From: Clostridium kluyveri
GTDB taxonomy: Bacteria; Bacillota; Clostridia; Clostridiales; Clostridiaceae
Length of the DNA: 64,000 nucleotides
Direction of reading: 5' to 3'
NCBI RefSeq assembly: GCF_001902295.1
Contig: NZ_CP018335.1
Span: 2,976,001-3,040,000 of the forward strand
This document shows, piece after piece, positions 44,544 to 53,573 of the stretch (its first letter is position 1; each line of letters begins with the position of its first letter). A program made the position numbers and the translations under genes. A model generated the notes under the pieces. The model was not told the origin of the DNA. It was given only the letters and a program-made list of their open reading frames with translations, and made no database searches.

Positions 44544-45470
44544 CTACATAGTATTATAATTAACCCTTATCTCCTTCAATTTCAAAATATCCGTACTAGA
44601 TGTAATTTCCATATACCATGCAAATCTTATCTTTTTATCTGAGAGACCAAGAGACGTCCATTGTGCTTCACTAATTCCTTGAAGTACTGAGACAATCATA
44701 CCTTTTATTTTCACGTCCTCCATATTTGTTATGTTTACCAGTACCCATGAACTCCCATTCCATGCCTTCCACGAAACTCCACTATCTGTACTTACTATAA
44801 AAACTATAATTCCACTACCTGTATTATCTAAGGTTATCACTGCATTAACAAAGCTGTACAGCTTTCCTGAATCTATGGTTTCTTCAACTGCTGCTCCTTC
44901 ATAAACTGTTTTAAAATAAAGCCCATTATTATCTATTATTAAAATATCTTCATCCATTAAATATTTATCCTTATAATGATAAGTTAAATATAAGCTCTAG
45001 CCATACTTTTTACAGGATAAAGCTTTGTTACAACACTTGTGGTATCTATATTAAACTTCAGTCTCGATATATTTTTACCCTGGGCAATTAATACTCCTGC
45101 ATCTTTACCCATACTATTTAATATTTTAATATCAAAGTTATCCCTCTTAAGTTGGCCGCATTCCCATATATTAATTATAGAAAATATGGCTTCTACTGGA
45201 TTTTTCTCTTCAAGGCTGATTGAATTAGCTATTATAATATCACTGTCTACTGTATATATGGTAAGCAAATCTCCTATTAAAAATTTTTCCATAGCTGTCT
45301 TTACACTACAGTTTTGAGCATCCATACTTTCTATAAAGTAATAAGTTAAGTCATAAAATATATGTTTAGCCCAGACTTTAACTTAAAATTCCAAGACCGT
45401 TGTTATCAAAGTTTCCTTTGGTAGTTTTTTTATCATAGAGGCAGCTCATCCTATCACTTCCAATAATTTT
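44544..45470 (-). pseudogene. Phage Tal gene remnant fused to a tail-fibre end
   Basis: Pieces of the module at 57.7-60.7 kb in order: Tal start (YDKKTTKGNFDNNGLGIL), then VWAKHIFYDLTYYFIESM, ENCSV-type segment through FNIDTTSVVTKLYPV, then the Tal end (DEDILIIDNNGLYFKTVYEG) joined to the fibre end (ISEAQWTSLGLSDKKIRFAW, VNYNTM). At least three internal deletions and two frameshifts. The tail part 44544-44957 is still open. Upstream lies the block shared with 18.7 and 22.5 kb. Confidence 0.8.
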
Positions 45471-45554
45471 AATCCGGAGCAATAAAAAAACTAGCCTACT
45501 ATAGACATAATAAGCTACTTTAATGTGAAAGATTTTTTTCTATATATAATTATC

Positions 45555-46370
45555 CTATTTTAGTACTTTTCTTATCAACTCAATTTCATCAATATCTAAA
45601 TCTGTCAATTCTTTTATTGTTTCGTTATCCATGCCTTTTTTTATTGCTTTTTTAACTATCTCTATAGTTTTCTCTTTTTTTCCTTCATCTTTGCCTTCAT
45701 TTATTAAGCTTTTACCAAGTTCAGTCATCCTCAATTCCTCCTTTACTCTCTCTAAATCTTTTCCACTTAAAAATTTATTTGCAAAAGCATATAGTATTGA
45801 TTCCACGTCATATTTATAGTCCTTATTTACGTCTTTTACTACATCTATGGCATTAATTATCTTGTCTACTGTACTTATATCTCCACCCATTATAGGTGTA
45901 AATGTTAAAGATATTATATCTTGTTTTGTAATATCCACTCCCGATTTTATTTTAGCCATGATATCATTATATATCTTATCTCCATCTTTACGGGCCATAG
46001 ATATTGAATTTACTTTGTATGCATTTATTCCTGTCTCTAAAACGTTCCCTGGATTTTTTATATTACCTGAATAAACAACATATGTAACCACATCTTTTCC
46101 TGTTTGATTTCCAAGCAGTGCTTCATAGGCTCTAAACCTTCTTAAATCTGCTTTTCCTTTATTAGTTGTCTGAAATTCAAAATGTATAAAAGTATCGTCT
46201 TCCATGAGAAAAGTGTAATCCATGAACAGGTTTTTAGTTTCTAAAATTACTAATTCTGTTGGACCAAGTTCCTTAACTTTTTTATTTATTCCAAAGAATT
46301 TCAATCCTTCTTCTGCAAAAAGATCCATTGCCCTTTTCATTATCAGGTCTTCATAATTTGTAGGTCTCAT
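45555..46370 (-). CDS. Rpn-family recombination-promoting nuclease/putative transposase
   Basis: 271 residues. The PD-(D/E)XK core is seen in LFMDYTFLMEDDTFIHFEFQ (aspartate, then E-x-Q); the N-terminal NYEDLIMKRAMDLFAEEGLK and C-terminal EGKDEGKKEKTIEIVKKAIK are typical, and the latter resembles the variable tail of Rpn proteins. They are DNA endonucleases linked to recombination. A deleted copy lies at 18819. The start has no strong ribosome binding site. It interrupts the decayed tail module. Confidence 0.8.
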   Translation of the reverse strand: MRPTNYEDLIMKRAMDLFAEEGLKFFGINKKVKELGPTELVILETKNLFMDYTFLMEDDTFIHFEFQTTNKGKADLRRFRAYEALLGNQTGKDVVTYVVYSGNIKNPGNVLETGINAYKVNSISMARKDGDKIYNDIMAKIKSGVDITKQDIISLTFTPIMGGDISTVDKIINAIDVVKDVNKDYKYDVESILYAFANKFLSGKDLERVKEELRMTELGKSLINEGKDEGKKEKTIEIVKKAIKKGMDNETIKELTDLDIDEIELIRKVLK

Positions 46371-46451
46371 CAGTTCACCTTCCCAGCTTCCTATTATACC
46401 TTTATTCTAATTCATTAGCAGCAATAGTTCAAATAAAAGTAAATTTCTTAT

Positions 46452-47157
46452 TTACAGCCACCGCCAGTTTGGTAAAAGTTCTACTTTAGTAACACTGCCA
46501 CTCCACTCTATAATATTCTGTCCAGATTTTAGTTTTAAAAATTCACCTGTCATCTTGCCATTTAAATTATTTTCCTCATCATCATAACAGTCCTGTATAA
46601 CTGAGTTTACTATGACCTTTTCAGTTATATCTTGAAGATTTATCTGGTCTTCATTTATTTTTAAAACTATATCACCAGAGCCGTATACTTATTACAGGTT
46701 CGCTTTCTAAGCTCCCCAGATTAGTTACAGCTCCACCTGAGGTATTTAGAGTTACTATATTATTTTCCACTGCATATTTAAATGGCCTGCAGTTAAATAT
46801 TATGGGAAACTGACTGAAACACCTGTAAACCTGCTTAAAATCAATGGCATTTACCACCTGGGCAATGTATTTTTTATCAGCTTGAAAACTGAATATCAGA
46901 TCACTTTCACCTGTTCCAAAAAGCCAGGCTTTAATATCATCGAGCTTACTTCCGAGGTTTTGTGTATCTTTTACAGAACATTCAACGCCTAGTGTTATAT
47001 CCTCATAGGTTTTTTCATCGAATCTTAAATTAGAATCCCTTCACGGGATATTTATGGTACTTACTCTTCGTTTAGGAGAAGGAAGGTCTGGCCTTTTAGC
47101 TATTAAAATTCCAAAATCATCATAACTGTTTTTACCGCCAAAATCAAAACTGAGCAC
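46452..47157 (-). pseudogene. Distal tail protein (Dit) copy, broken
   Basis: About 95% of the gene at 60697-61404 can be followed: GGKNSYDDFGILIAKRPDLP, AWLFGTGESDLIFSFQADKK, DFKQVYRCFSQFPIIFNCRP and NWRWL. A base change after DSNLR (CCGG to CACGG region, near 47040) shifts or stops the frame, and a second lesion lies near 46675 (ISI-RLW). Start GTG at 47157. Confidence 0.8.
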
Positions 47158-47158
47158 T

Positions 47159-47805
47159 CTAAATTCCTCCCTTTCCCATAGAAATTTTCCGCCTGTAGAA
47201 CTCCAGTTCATAGGCCAGCTTCTATATCTTTGTCTGTGTTGTTAATAAAATTTTCAATGTGTAAAGTAAGATTATTATTTGACTGTGTTTTATCTTTTAA
47301 ATTATTGCTAGCTGCTACTGTCATATCTGCCACTATAGTATTTACTTTCATATCCAGTGACAGTCCCTTTACAGCTTCTATTACAGCAGATTTACTTTTA
47401 TTTATACCTTCTGCAAGCCCTGACATAAAATCTGGCATCCAGCTTTCATAATCAGTAAGTGGTCCTTCATACGGTACTGAAAAGTGAAAGTAGCTCCTTA
47501 TTTTAGCTGCCAGTGCACTTACTACATCTTCTACTTTTCCTGAAGCTGTGTTTTTTATAGCTTCCCATATATTTGTCAGGACTGTTTTTATATTGTTCCA
47601 TATGCTTTCTATATCAGATCTTAACTTTGTGAAGTTTCCTGTAACTATATCAAGTACTATAAGTACAGCACCAAGTACAATATTTTTTATAATATCCTAG
47701 GTATTTTGAAATATAGTCTTATAAAAATTTAGAGCTGGCTCTAGAAAACCTTTTATCAGGAACTTTAAGAGGTTCTAAAGCTTGAATAATTAAACTATTT
47801 ATCAC
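47159..47805 (-). pseudogene. Tape-measure protein copy fused to another tail gene start
   Basis: The end matches the tape measure at 61406-63859: IIKNIVLGAVLIVLDIVTGN, NIWEAIKNTASGKVEDVVSA, MPDFMSGLAEGINKSKSAVI. The N-terminal two thirds are missing. Instead the frame starts GTG-INSLIIQALEPLKVPDKR, which looks like the start of a tail-completion protein, and joins tape-measure sequence in another frame. Everything between (major tail protein, chaperones) is deleted. Further deletion removed the region between AIKN and SGKVED. Confidence 0.75.
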
Positions 47806-47830
47806 TTTAGTCCCTCCTTCAAGGTGTTGG

Positions 47831-48180
47831 CTATAGTTTTTGTATATTATCCTTATTTTTCTCATAGGCCGGCTGCAGAAATGGCCTTGCAGACATTTTG
47901 GAAGTTCCAAATCCAATAAACTTACCATAAAAAATCTCTGAATTATCTCCTCTATCCACACCTACACGAATATACTTTACCCCTTCTTTCTTTTTAACAT
48001 TGGTTATCTTAAGACCTTTTTAAGTTTCCCGGTTCTTACTAGGGCATTTGCCTTTGCATCTTCAAGTACAGATTCCGCGGCATTTTTTAATGCCTTGTTT
48101 TCAAGTCTACTAATGTTTGTACTCATCCACTGAAGCTTATTTAATATTTCATCAACTCCCGTAAGTTCTATATCAGCCAC
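47831..48180 (-). pseudogene. HK97-gp10-like tail component, frameshifted
   Basis: From GTG 48180 it reads ADIELTGVDEILNKLQWMST, KNAAESVLEDAKANALVRTG, then a frameshift near 48010, then DNSEIFYGKFIGFGTSKMSA and RPFLQPAYEKNKDNIQKL. This is the HK97-gp10/tail-completion family. Start overlaps the previous gene by a few bases, as in intact phages. Confidence 0.7.
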
Positions 48181-48499
48181 TACTTTCCACCTCCAAGGCT
48201 TTTATTTCCATATATCTATTTCTGTATTTTATATTATCAATAGAAGTTATATTGTACTTGATGCCTTCAAATAGTATCCTCATATCACTGGATATACCGG
48301 CTAAATACCTTATAGCAAATTTAACAGTTTTCTCTGCCTGCACGGCTGCCGCCCCAAAATATTCTCTTCCATAAAGATTTGATACTGATGCCCAAACAGC
48401 TAAGTAATCCTCCCATACTTCCTCCTCAAAGCCATTTTCATTTGTAGAAGTTGTAAGCTTTTGTAATGTTATTTTATGCCTTAGTTCCTCTGTTCTCAT
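48173..48499 (-). CDS. Phage head-tail adaptor (head closure protein)
   Basis: 108 residues, intact. RTEELRHKITLQKLTTSTNE at the start, EEVWEDYLAVWASVSNLYGREYF... and the strand pattern fit the SPP1 gp16/HK97 gp7-type stopper family (Phage_H_T_join). It lies in the usual place between connector and gp10-like genes. Neighbours are all broken, so it is unlikely to work. Confidence 0.75.
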   Translation of the reverse strand: MRTEELRHKITLQKLTTSTNENGFEEEVWEDYLAVWASVSNLYGREYFGAAAVQAEKTVKFAIRYLAGISSDMRILFEGIKYNITSIDNIKYRNRYMEIKALEVESSG

Positions 48500-48700
48500 A
48501 TTGGTACCACCCTGTTCATACTTAATAAGGAGTTTCTTGCCTCTTCGATTTTTTGCCTTTCATCCGATCTATAATCATAATAAAGAAGCCTCATGTGAAG
48601 CACCATTGCCCATTTAACTGTTTCAGGAACACTTTTTCCAGTATCTAAATGCTATTTTGCTTCTTCTAAAGTTAAAGGTTCTGCTGCTGGCAGTGTTAAA
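48496..48700 (-). pseudogene. Head-tail connector (gp6-like), internal deletion
   Basis: The first part reads LTLPAAEPLTLEEAK, the standard opening of gp6-like connectors, then a TAG and HLDTGKSVPETVKWAMVLHM followed by YYDYRSDERQKIEEARNSLL and a stop. Most of the middle is missing. The end overlaps the next gene's ATG. Confidence 0.65.
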
Positions 48701-48989
48701 ATACAGTAAAGCTTACTCCATCCTGCTGTCTTACAAGTTTATCACTTACCGAAACATCTTCATTTGCAAGTATTGGAACATTATTTACTAAAGGCTTTGC
48801 ACCAGTTCCTTCTACATCCTGTGACTGGTACAAAGAAATTTGTGTTTCGTGGCCTATTGTTTGAGCTAAATTTACAATAACAGTTGCCGTAATGACATTT
48901 TTAAGAGTTACATAGTCACTTGTTATTGCAGCATTTGTGGTCTTTAGTTCAAACCCCTGTATTACTTTATATTTTTCAATTATCGCCAT
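48696..48989 (-). CDS. Phage structural protein, probable head region
   Basis: 97 residues starting AIIEKYKVIQGFELKTTNAA, rich in beta strands, ending QDGVSFTVF. It lies between capsid and connector genes, where small head-decoration or packaging proteins occur. I do not recognise the family. GGGGG-T precedes the ATG. Possibly intact. Confidence 0.5.
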   Translation of the reverse strand: MAIIEKYKVIQGFELKTTNAAITSDYVTLKNVITATVIVNLAQTIGHETQISLYQSQDVEGTGAKPLVNNVPILANEDVSVSDKLVRQQDGVSFTVF

Positions 48990-49027
48990 ATTCTGATAAC
49001 CCCCTTAATTTTACATCATTAATATTT

Positions 49028-49072
49028 TGAGAATAAAAAACTAGCTTAATATCAATATATACTAAGCTAGCG
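49028..49072 (-). terminator. Intrinsic terminator after the zeta-like gene
   Basis: CTAGCTTA pairs with TAAGCTAG on the minus strand with a T6 tail, immediately past the stop at 49073. Confidence 0.8.
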
Positions 49073-49348
49073 TTATTTTAAAATATGACTACCCCATTTA
49101 GGAATTATATCTCTTTTCCATCTAAGTATTCCATTACATATATAAGCTACATGTTTAAATTTATTTGTATTATCATATATATTTATTTCATTACATACAT
49201 CTAATATATCTTTCCAGGAACCTATTCTTGCCACCATCTCATCTGTATTTATTCTTTCTTCGCTTTTGTTTCTTTCATAATAGATAGACTTATATATTGA
49301 TGTCTTTCCAGCACCATTTACCCCTGCAAATATAGTATAAGTAGCCAT
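49073..49348 (-). pseudogene. Zeta-toxin-like P-loop kinase, internally deleted
   Basis: 91 codons. The N-terminal half has the P-loop IFAGVNGAGKTSIYKSIYY and INTDEMVARIGSWKD, as in zeta-like kinases. It then jumps to a C-terminal end VCNEINIYDNTNKFKHVAYI. Roughly half of a normal ~190-residue protein is missing, so it is probably inactive. ATG overlaps the stop of the upstream 57-residue gene (TAATG), a toxin-antitoxin-like arrangement. Confidence 0.65.
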
Positions 49349-49521
49349 TACTCTTTACCTATTACTCTTTGTTGTTCCTTTTGAAGCGCTAAATCAGATA
49401 AAGTAATATAAAAATCCTGCTCTTCTTTTGTTTTTGCTTTTTTGAATAATTCTTTTAGATCTTTATATGAATATCTCAAAAATTGTTCATACAAACTATT
49501 TTGTTGATTTATCTTTTCCAT
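49348..49521 (-). CDS. Small protein coupled to the zeta-like gene, possible antitoxin
   Basis: 57 residues: EKINQQNSLYEQFLRYSYKD, LKELFKKAKTKEEQDFYITL, ending QQRVIGKE. GGAGG lies 7 nt before the ATG. It is helical and charged, and its stop overlaps the next start. Its position and size fit an antitoxin, but I recognise no family. The pair sits between two phage head genes and was inserted there. Confidence 0.6.
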   Translation of the reverse strand: MEKINQQNSLYEQFLRYSYKDLKELFKKAKTKEEQDFYITLSDLALQKEQQRVIGKE

Positions 49522-49636
49522 AGTATTTCCTCCAACAAATAATACTTTTATTATATTATAGCCTAATACGTCACTTATATAAACAGCTTTTTACCTGTCT
49601 GCTAATGTTATAAACGGACTTAAAGCATTAGCTCCT

Positions 49637-50653
49637 TTATATGGCATCATCTATTTTAAAAGACATTTCATCTGCATAGGTCTGTTTTACTATTGCTTCA
49701 AGGGCTGTATCATCCTGTAGCAGGTCATCGGTAACATAACATAGTGCCAATAATTTTTGCAGTGCCATATCAATTTCTCTAAACTTTGGTTTAGACTGTG
49801 TAACAGTTTCTGCTTCAGCTACCCAATAAGCCTGGACCCCTCCCCATCTGCTTCCATTAGCCCTGCTGGTTTCATCAATACCAAGTGCTCTTAATCTATT
49901 TGTGTTTGCACCTATTGGAATCATCCTTATTCTATTTGCCACCTGTACCTCCCTTCCATTTCTTTTCATCAGGATCTTTAGGCTTTGCATATATATGCTC
50001 ATTTACAGGTATCTGTGCCTGTTTTTGTCTTTCTTCCTCCAATGCAGCAATTTCTTTTTGTGCTTCAATTTTGGCTTTATGTGCTTTAATTTCAGAAAGC
50101 TTAGCAGTGATTTCCTCAGCTGTTGCATCCTGCTTATTTATAAGATTTCCTGTTTTTAGCTGGTAGGCATTAATTATAGTTTCCTTTACTTCATCAAGTA
50201 CCTCTACACCATGTCTTAAATCTTTAGCTTCACCTTAAAAATTTCCCAAGGGTTGTGAATCATGCAGATTGAAGTAGGTGACATTAAAATCTCATCTCCT
50301 GACATAGCAATTACGGAAGCTGCCGATATTACAACACCATCTATTTTTACCTTTACTTTTCCCTTATGTTCTTTAAGAGCAGTATAAATCCTTGAAGCTG
50401 TGTACACATCTCCGTCGTAAGAATTAATACACGCATTGATGTCTTTTCCCTTATGCTTGCTGTATACAATAAATTCAAGGCTCTGATGCTCAATATTATT
50501 GTTAGTAGACCTTGTTAAGTCCTGCACCAGGTGGAGGAGTACCCTGAATATCCTGCACACATCTTCTATCCTAAATCTTTTTAATTCTAAAAACTGTGCA
50601 TCTGTAAGCTTCATGGTAATTTCCTTAAATTGACCCCCGCCTTCCAGTATCAT
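49637..50653 (-). pseudogene. Portal-ClpP protease-capsid chimera formed by deletions
   Basis: One stretch holds three phage head genes in order, each cut. First portal protein end (MKLTDAQFLELKRFRIEDVC, NNIEHQSLEFIVYS). Then ClpP-like prohead protease (INSYDGDVYTASRIYTALKE, SAASVIAMSGDEILMSPTSI, HNPW; then EAKDLRHGVEVLDEVKETII). Then capsid delta-domain coiled coil (ATAEEITAKLSEIKAHKAKI) and a capsid core (LRALGIDETSRANGSRWGGV, KFREIDMALQKLLALCYVTD). The joins lie at HSQSLEFIVYS/KHKGKD and AYQLKTG/NLINKQ. Two frameshifts. Confidence 0.75.
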
Positions 50654-50814
50654 ATGAAAAGGGGATCTATAATTAAAATCTACTAATATTTACCTATTTA
50701 CTCTTACTCATTTCCTTGCCTTCTAAAGGCGCTATTTCCGCTTAGGTTGCTTCTTTTGTAAGTCCCTTAAGCTCCTTTAAATTTAAAACCTTTCTTCCAA
50801 ATAATGCTCTCATT
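50654..50814. other. Short gap with capsid/portal debris
   Basis: 161 bp; minus-strand AT-rich coding-like fragments (RALFGRKVLNLKELKGLTK) suggest the start of the lost portal gene. No intact frame. Confidence 0.35.
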
Positions 50815-51895
50815 TCAAAACCTCCATGTGTCATTCTTAATAACTCTTTCATTTTCTTTCCCAGCTGAATAGTTAACATTATAGGGTGGATCTATTACAC
50901 AAAGATTTGCTTTCTTTCTATCCATTGATTTTTCAACATCTAAAAGCTTAGTGCTGTCACCACAAATTAATCTATGCTTTCCTAAAAGCCATATATCTCC
51001 TGTTTTTGAAATAGGTTCTTCAATATCCTCTAAAGCTTTATCTGCAGCATAGTCATCATCATTAACATCTTTATTATGAACCTCATTTAACTGCAGACAG
51101 ATGCCGTATTCTATTATCACCCACAATTTATTGTTGGGTATTTTAGCTAAAGTAATTAGACCAGTACTCCTTGTATATATTTCAGTTTTACTTGCAAAAG
51201 TTCCATCCTTATTATATTTAGCTATAAAACTTTTATATTTTGAACTTGAGCCTGAAGTATCTGTGCAGCCATTGTAAGTTATATATATAGGCATCATTTA
51301 CTGCTATATCAAAATACTCCACGTCATAAACAAGGTCATCAGGTACTGCCGCACTTTTTGGGTAAGATGAGATTACTGTAAAATCCTTATTAAGCTTTTT
51401 GAAAGAGCTGTCACTTATAAGAATCCAGAAGTTTGTACCATCATAAGCTATTGCTTTAGCTTGAACTGACAGAGTTATATTGTCTTTCTTAACAGCTGTT
51501 GTTTTATCGTATGCCACTAAGCTAGTTGCATTTTTAATTAAGGCATAAAGGTTTGTTTCATCAGTACACAGGTTGTAGTTAGGTAAAGATGTACTGCTTG
51601 TTCCTGCCTCTAATGCAGCTTTAGGATATAGACTATTAATTTTAGGACTCTGTGCAGTGTCCTGGGTACTACTTCCACCTGTCCAATATATGCTCTTAAA
51701 AGTTCCGTTAGCAGCACTGGTTGGAAAGTCTATAACATAATGTCTTGTACCTGCTGCATCAGTATTAGTTCTTGTGGTTTCACTTTTATTTACAGTTCCC
51801 CTGATGAAAGGTAATACTAATTTTTTCTTTGGAATTTCTATTTTAGTTCCTTTTATTAAGTCTTTGCTGTAAGATAAACTTTGTTTATAAATCAT
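50815..51895 (-). pseudogene. Phage surface protein fused to a DNA methyltransferase fragment
   Basis: From ATG 51895 (GGAGG upstream) the protein reads QSLSYSKDLIKGTKIEIPKK, a beta-rich domain (YDGTNFWILISDSSFKKLNK) and VNDAYIY, where loss of one TA in a TA run breaks the frame. The shifted frame continues YNGCTDTSGSSSKYKSFIAK to EYGICLQLNE, then suddenly becomes DDDYAADKALEDIEEPISKT, LLGKHRLICGDSTKLL and VIDPPYNVNYSAGKENE. That end is a phage N6-adenine methyltransferase with its DPPY motif. A deletion joined the two genes. Confidence 0.75.
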
Positions 51896-52058
51896 GAGTT
51901 TCCTCCTCTCTGAAATTTTGAATATAAAAAAAGCCTATACCGTTTGATATGGGCTTTTAGTCATCCAAAAAGAATATTCCAACTTAACTTTGCTTCATTT
52001 CAACAGAATAGTCATGCTTATCAAAAAAATAGAAAATCATTTTTTGTTTATTTTAAAC

Positions 52059-52793
52059 TTATCTCTTAAAATATCGTACTAATCTAACACCTTCTGGCTG
52101 AATTTCAAAATTAGCCTGCCACATCTCAACACCTAATGTAATACTTTTATCTACTGCTGCTCTTACTTCTTCAAAGTTAGTACTTTTTTCAATTACCTCA
52201 AAACCAGGATTATCATAGATAAAGCATATTAAAAGTATAGCTCTTTGGCGGCTTTGAAGGCTCTTTCCTAATTCTATCATATGTTTTACAAATCTATCAG
52301 TGGAACTAAATGGAGTCACTTTTTTTGTTTTTATATAATTTGGATATTCAACCTGCAAATGTTGAAGAGGAGTCTTTACTTCAAGGTAGGTGTTTCCCAC
52401 AAGAAAATCAAGTTTAGATATACCAAGAAATTGCTCTCTAAAAACCTCATTTTCTGCTCCAACCATATCTTTAAAGCCTCCATTTACTAAATAATGCTCC
52501 ACATAACGATTAACTGCATTTTGATTAATACCAATCCATGACTTACTAGAGCCTCCTGGACGATCCAAAGACACTGCCTCAACTGTATACGTAGTTTTTC
52601 GTTTAGGATCACTGCTTTTTGAAAGTAAACAGGGCAGACCACTTACATCTAGATTACCTATTCTCCCTGTTGTTGGACAATGGCAATTGTTAATTTTATC
52701 ATTAATCTCACAAATCATAGTAAATTGCCCTTTTCTTTTCATAATTACGCCTTCCACAAGAAATTCATTAAACTTAAAATCATATTCTTTCAT
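52059..52793 (-). CDS. sfsA: SfsA-family DNA/RNA nuclease-like protein
   Basis: 244 residues. N-terminal OB-like part: FLVEGVIMKRKGQFTMICEI, CHCPTTGRIGNLDVSG. C-terminal PD-(D/E)XK-like core: FLGISKLDFLVGNTYLEVKT, then TPFSSTDRFVKHMIELGK. SfsA was named for sugar fermentation stimulation in E. coli; its biochemical role is not settled. This is the divergent, slightly longer Gram-positive form. It is the first intact chromosomal-type gene right of the collapsed prophage. Confidence 0.8.
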   Translation of the reverse strand: MKEYDFKFNEFLVEGVIMKRKGQFTMICEINDKINNCHCPTTGRIGNLDVSGLPCLLSKSSDPKRKTTYTVEAVSLDRPGGSSKSWIGINQNAVNRYVEHYLVNGGFKDMVGAENEVFREQFLGISKLDFLVGNTYLEVKTPLQHLQVEYPNYIKTKKVTPFSSTDRFVKHMIELGKSLQSRQRAILLICFIYDNPGFEVIEKSTNFEEVRAAVDKSITLGVEMWQANFEIQPEGVRLVRYFKR

Positions 52794-52818
52794 AACATGC
52801 CCTTTTCATCTTCCTATA

Positions 52819-53466
52819 TTAAAATTCTTTATTACAGTTTACACAAAATCCATGTCCTACAGCTATAAAATTAGGCTCTATTTCTAGTAAACTGTTTTTT
52901 AATGCTGCTAACTGATTTTCATTTGGAATTCGTTCAATATTTATTGCTCCTACTTCTTCTTTCCAACCACTATCAATTGTTTGACCAACAGCATCACCAA
53001 ATCTCAGCATTAGATCACTACTTAAAAATATTTTTCTAGTTTCTTCATAAAAAACAAGACCATTTTGAAGATGTACCTCTGATGGATAATCAATAAATCT
53101 AAATGAAAAACCATTACCAATTAATGAGTCTCCTTGTTTTTTAGCTTGAACTGTTCCTGTATAGCTAAATCCTGCTAATTCCCGAGCACTAAGCTCAGAA
53201 CATACTGTAATTACATTTGGATATTCCTTTAGAAACACTGGTAATCCACCACATTCATCAGATTCTATATGTGAGAAAAGAATATATTTTATCTCTTTTC
53301 CATTTAATAACTTCTTAATTTGGGGCAATATTTGTTTTGCCTGCTGTACAGTACCAGTAGATACTAGTACTGGTTCCTCCGATAAAAGTAAATATTGGTG
53401 AAGTGTAAAATGCATAGGTGGAATATGCATGGAAAATTGATATAAATCCTTGCTTATTTCTATCAT
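52819..53466 (-). CDS. Metallo-beta-lactamase-fold protein, ODP/flavodiiron-like
   Basis: 215 residues from MIEISKDLYQFSMHIPPMHF; AGGAG lies 9 nt upstream of this start. The metal site reads FSHIESDECGG (HxExD form of flavodiiron proteins), with SSDLMLRFG and AVGHGFCVN supplying the other ligands. There is no flavodoxin domain. Such proteins reduce oxygen or sense redox state. It is divergent from the WYL regulator at 53574 with a shared 16-bp palindrome, so it is the likely target. Confidence 0.75.
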   Translation of the reverse strand: MIEISKDLYQFSMHIPPMHFTLHQYLLLSEEPVLVSTGTVQQAKQILPQIKKLLNGKEIKYILFSHIESDECGGLPVFLKEYPNVITVCSELSARELAGFSYTGTVQAKKQGDSLIGNGFSFRFIDYPSEVHLQNGLVFYEETRKIFLSSDLMLRFGDAVGQTIDSGWKEEVGAINIERIPNENQLAALKNSLLEIEPNFIAVGHGFCVNCNKEF

Positions 53467-53494
53467 TTTTATGTTCTCCTTTCTCTTTTTCAAA

Positions 53495-53543
53495 TTTATT
53501 ATATCCCACTAATCTTGACATCATTATGTCATGATTATATCAT
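53495..53543 (+). promoter_or_regulatory. Divergent promoter region with a 16-bp palindrome
   Basis: Plus strand: TTGACA (53515-53520), 17 bp, TATCAT (53538-53543). Minus strand: TATAAT at 53495-53500. The inverted repeat TGACAT-CATT-ATGTCA (53516-53531) covers the plus -35 and spacer and lies upstream of the minus -10, a good place for one regulator to control both genes. Confidence 0.7.
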
Positions 53544-53573
53544 TAAGTAAAATAAATTTGGTGGTGAATAATT

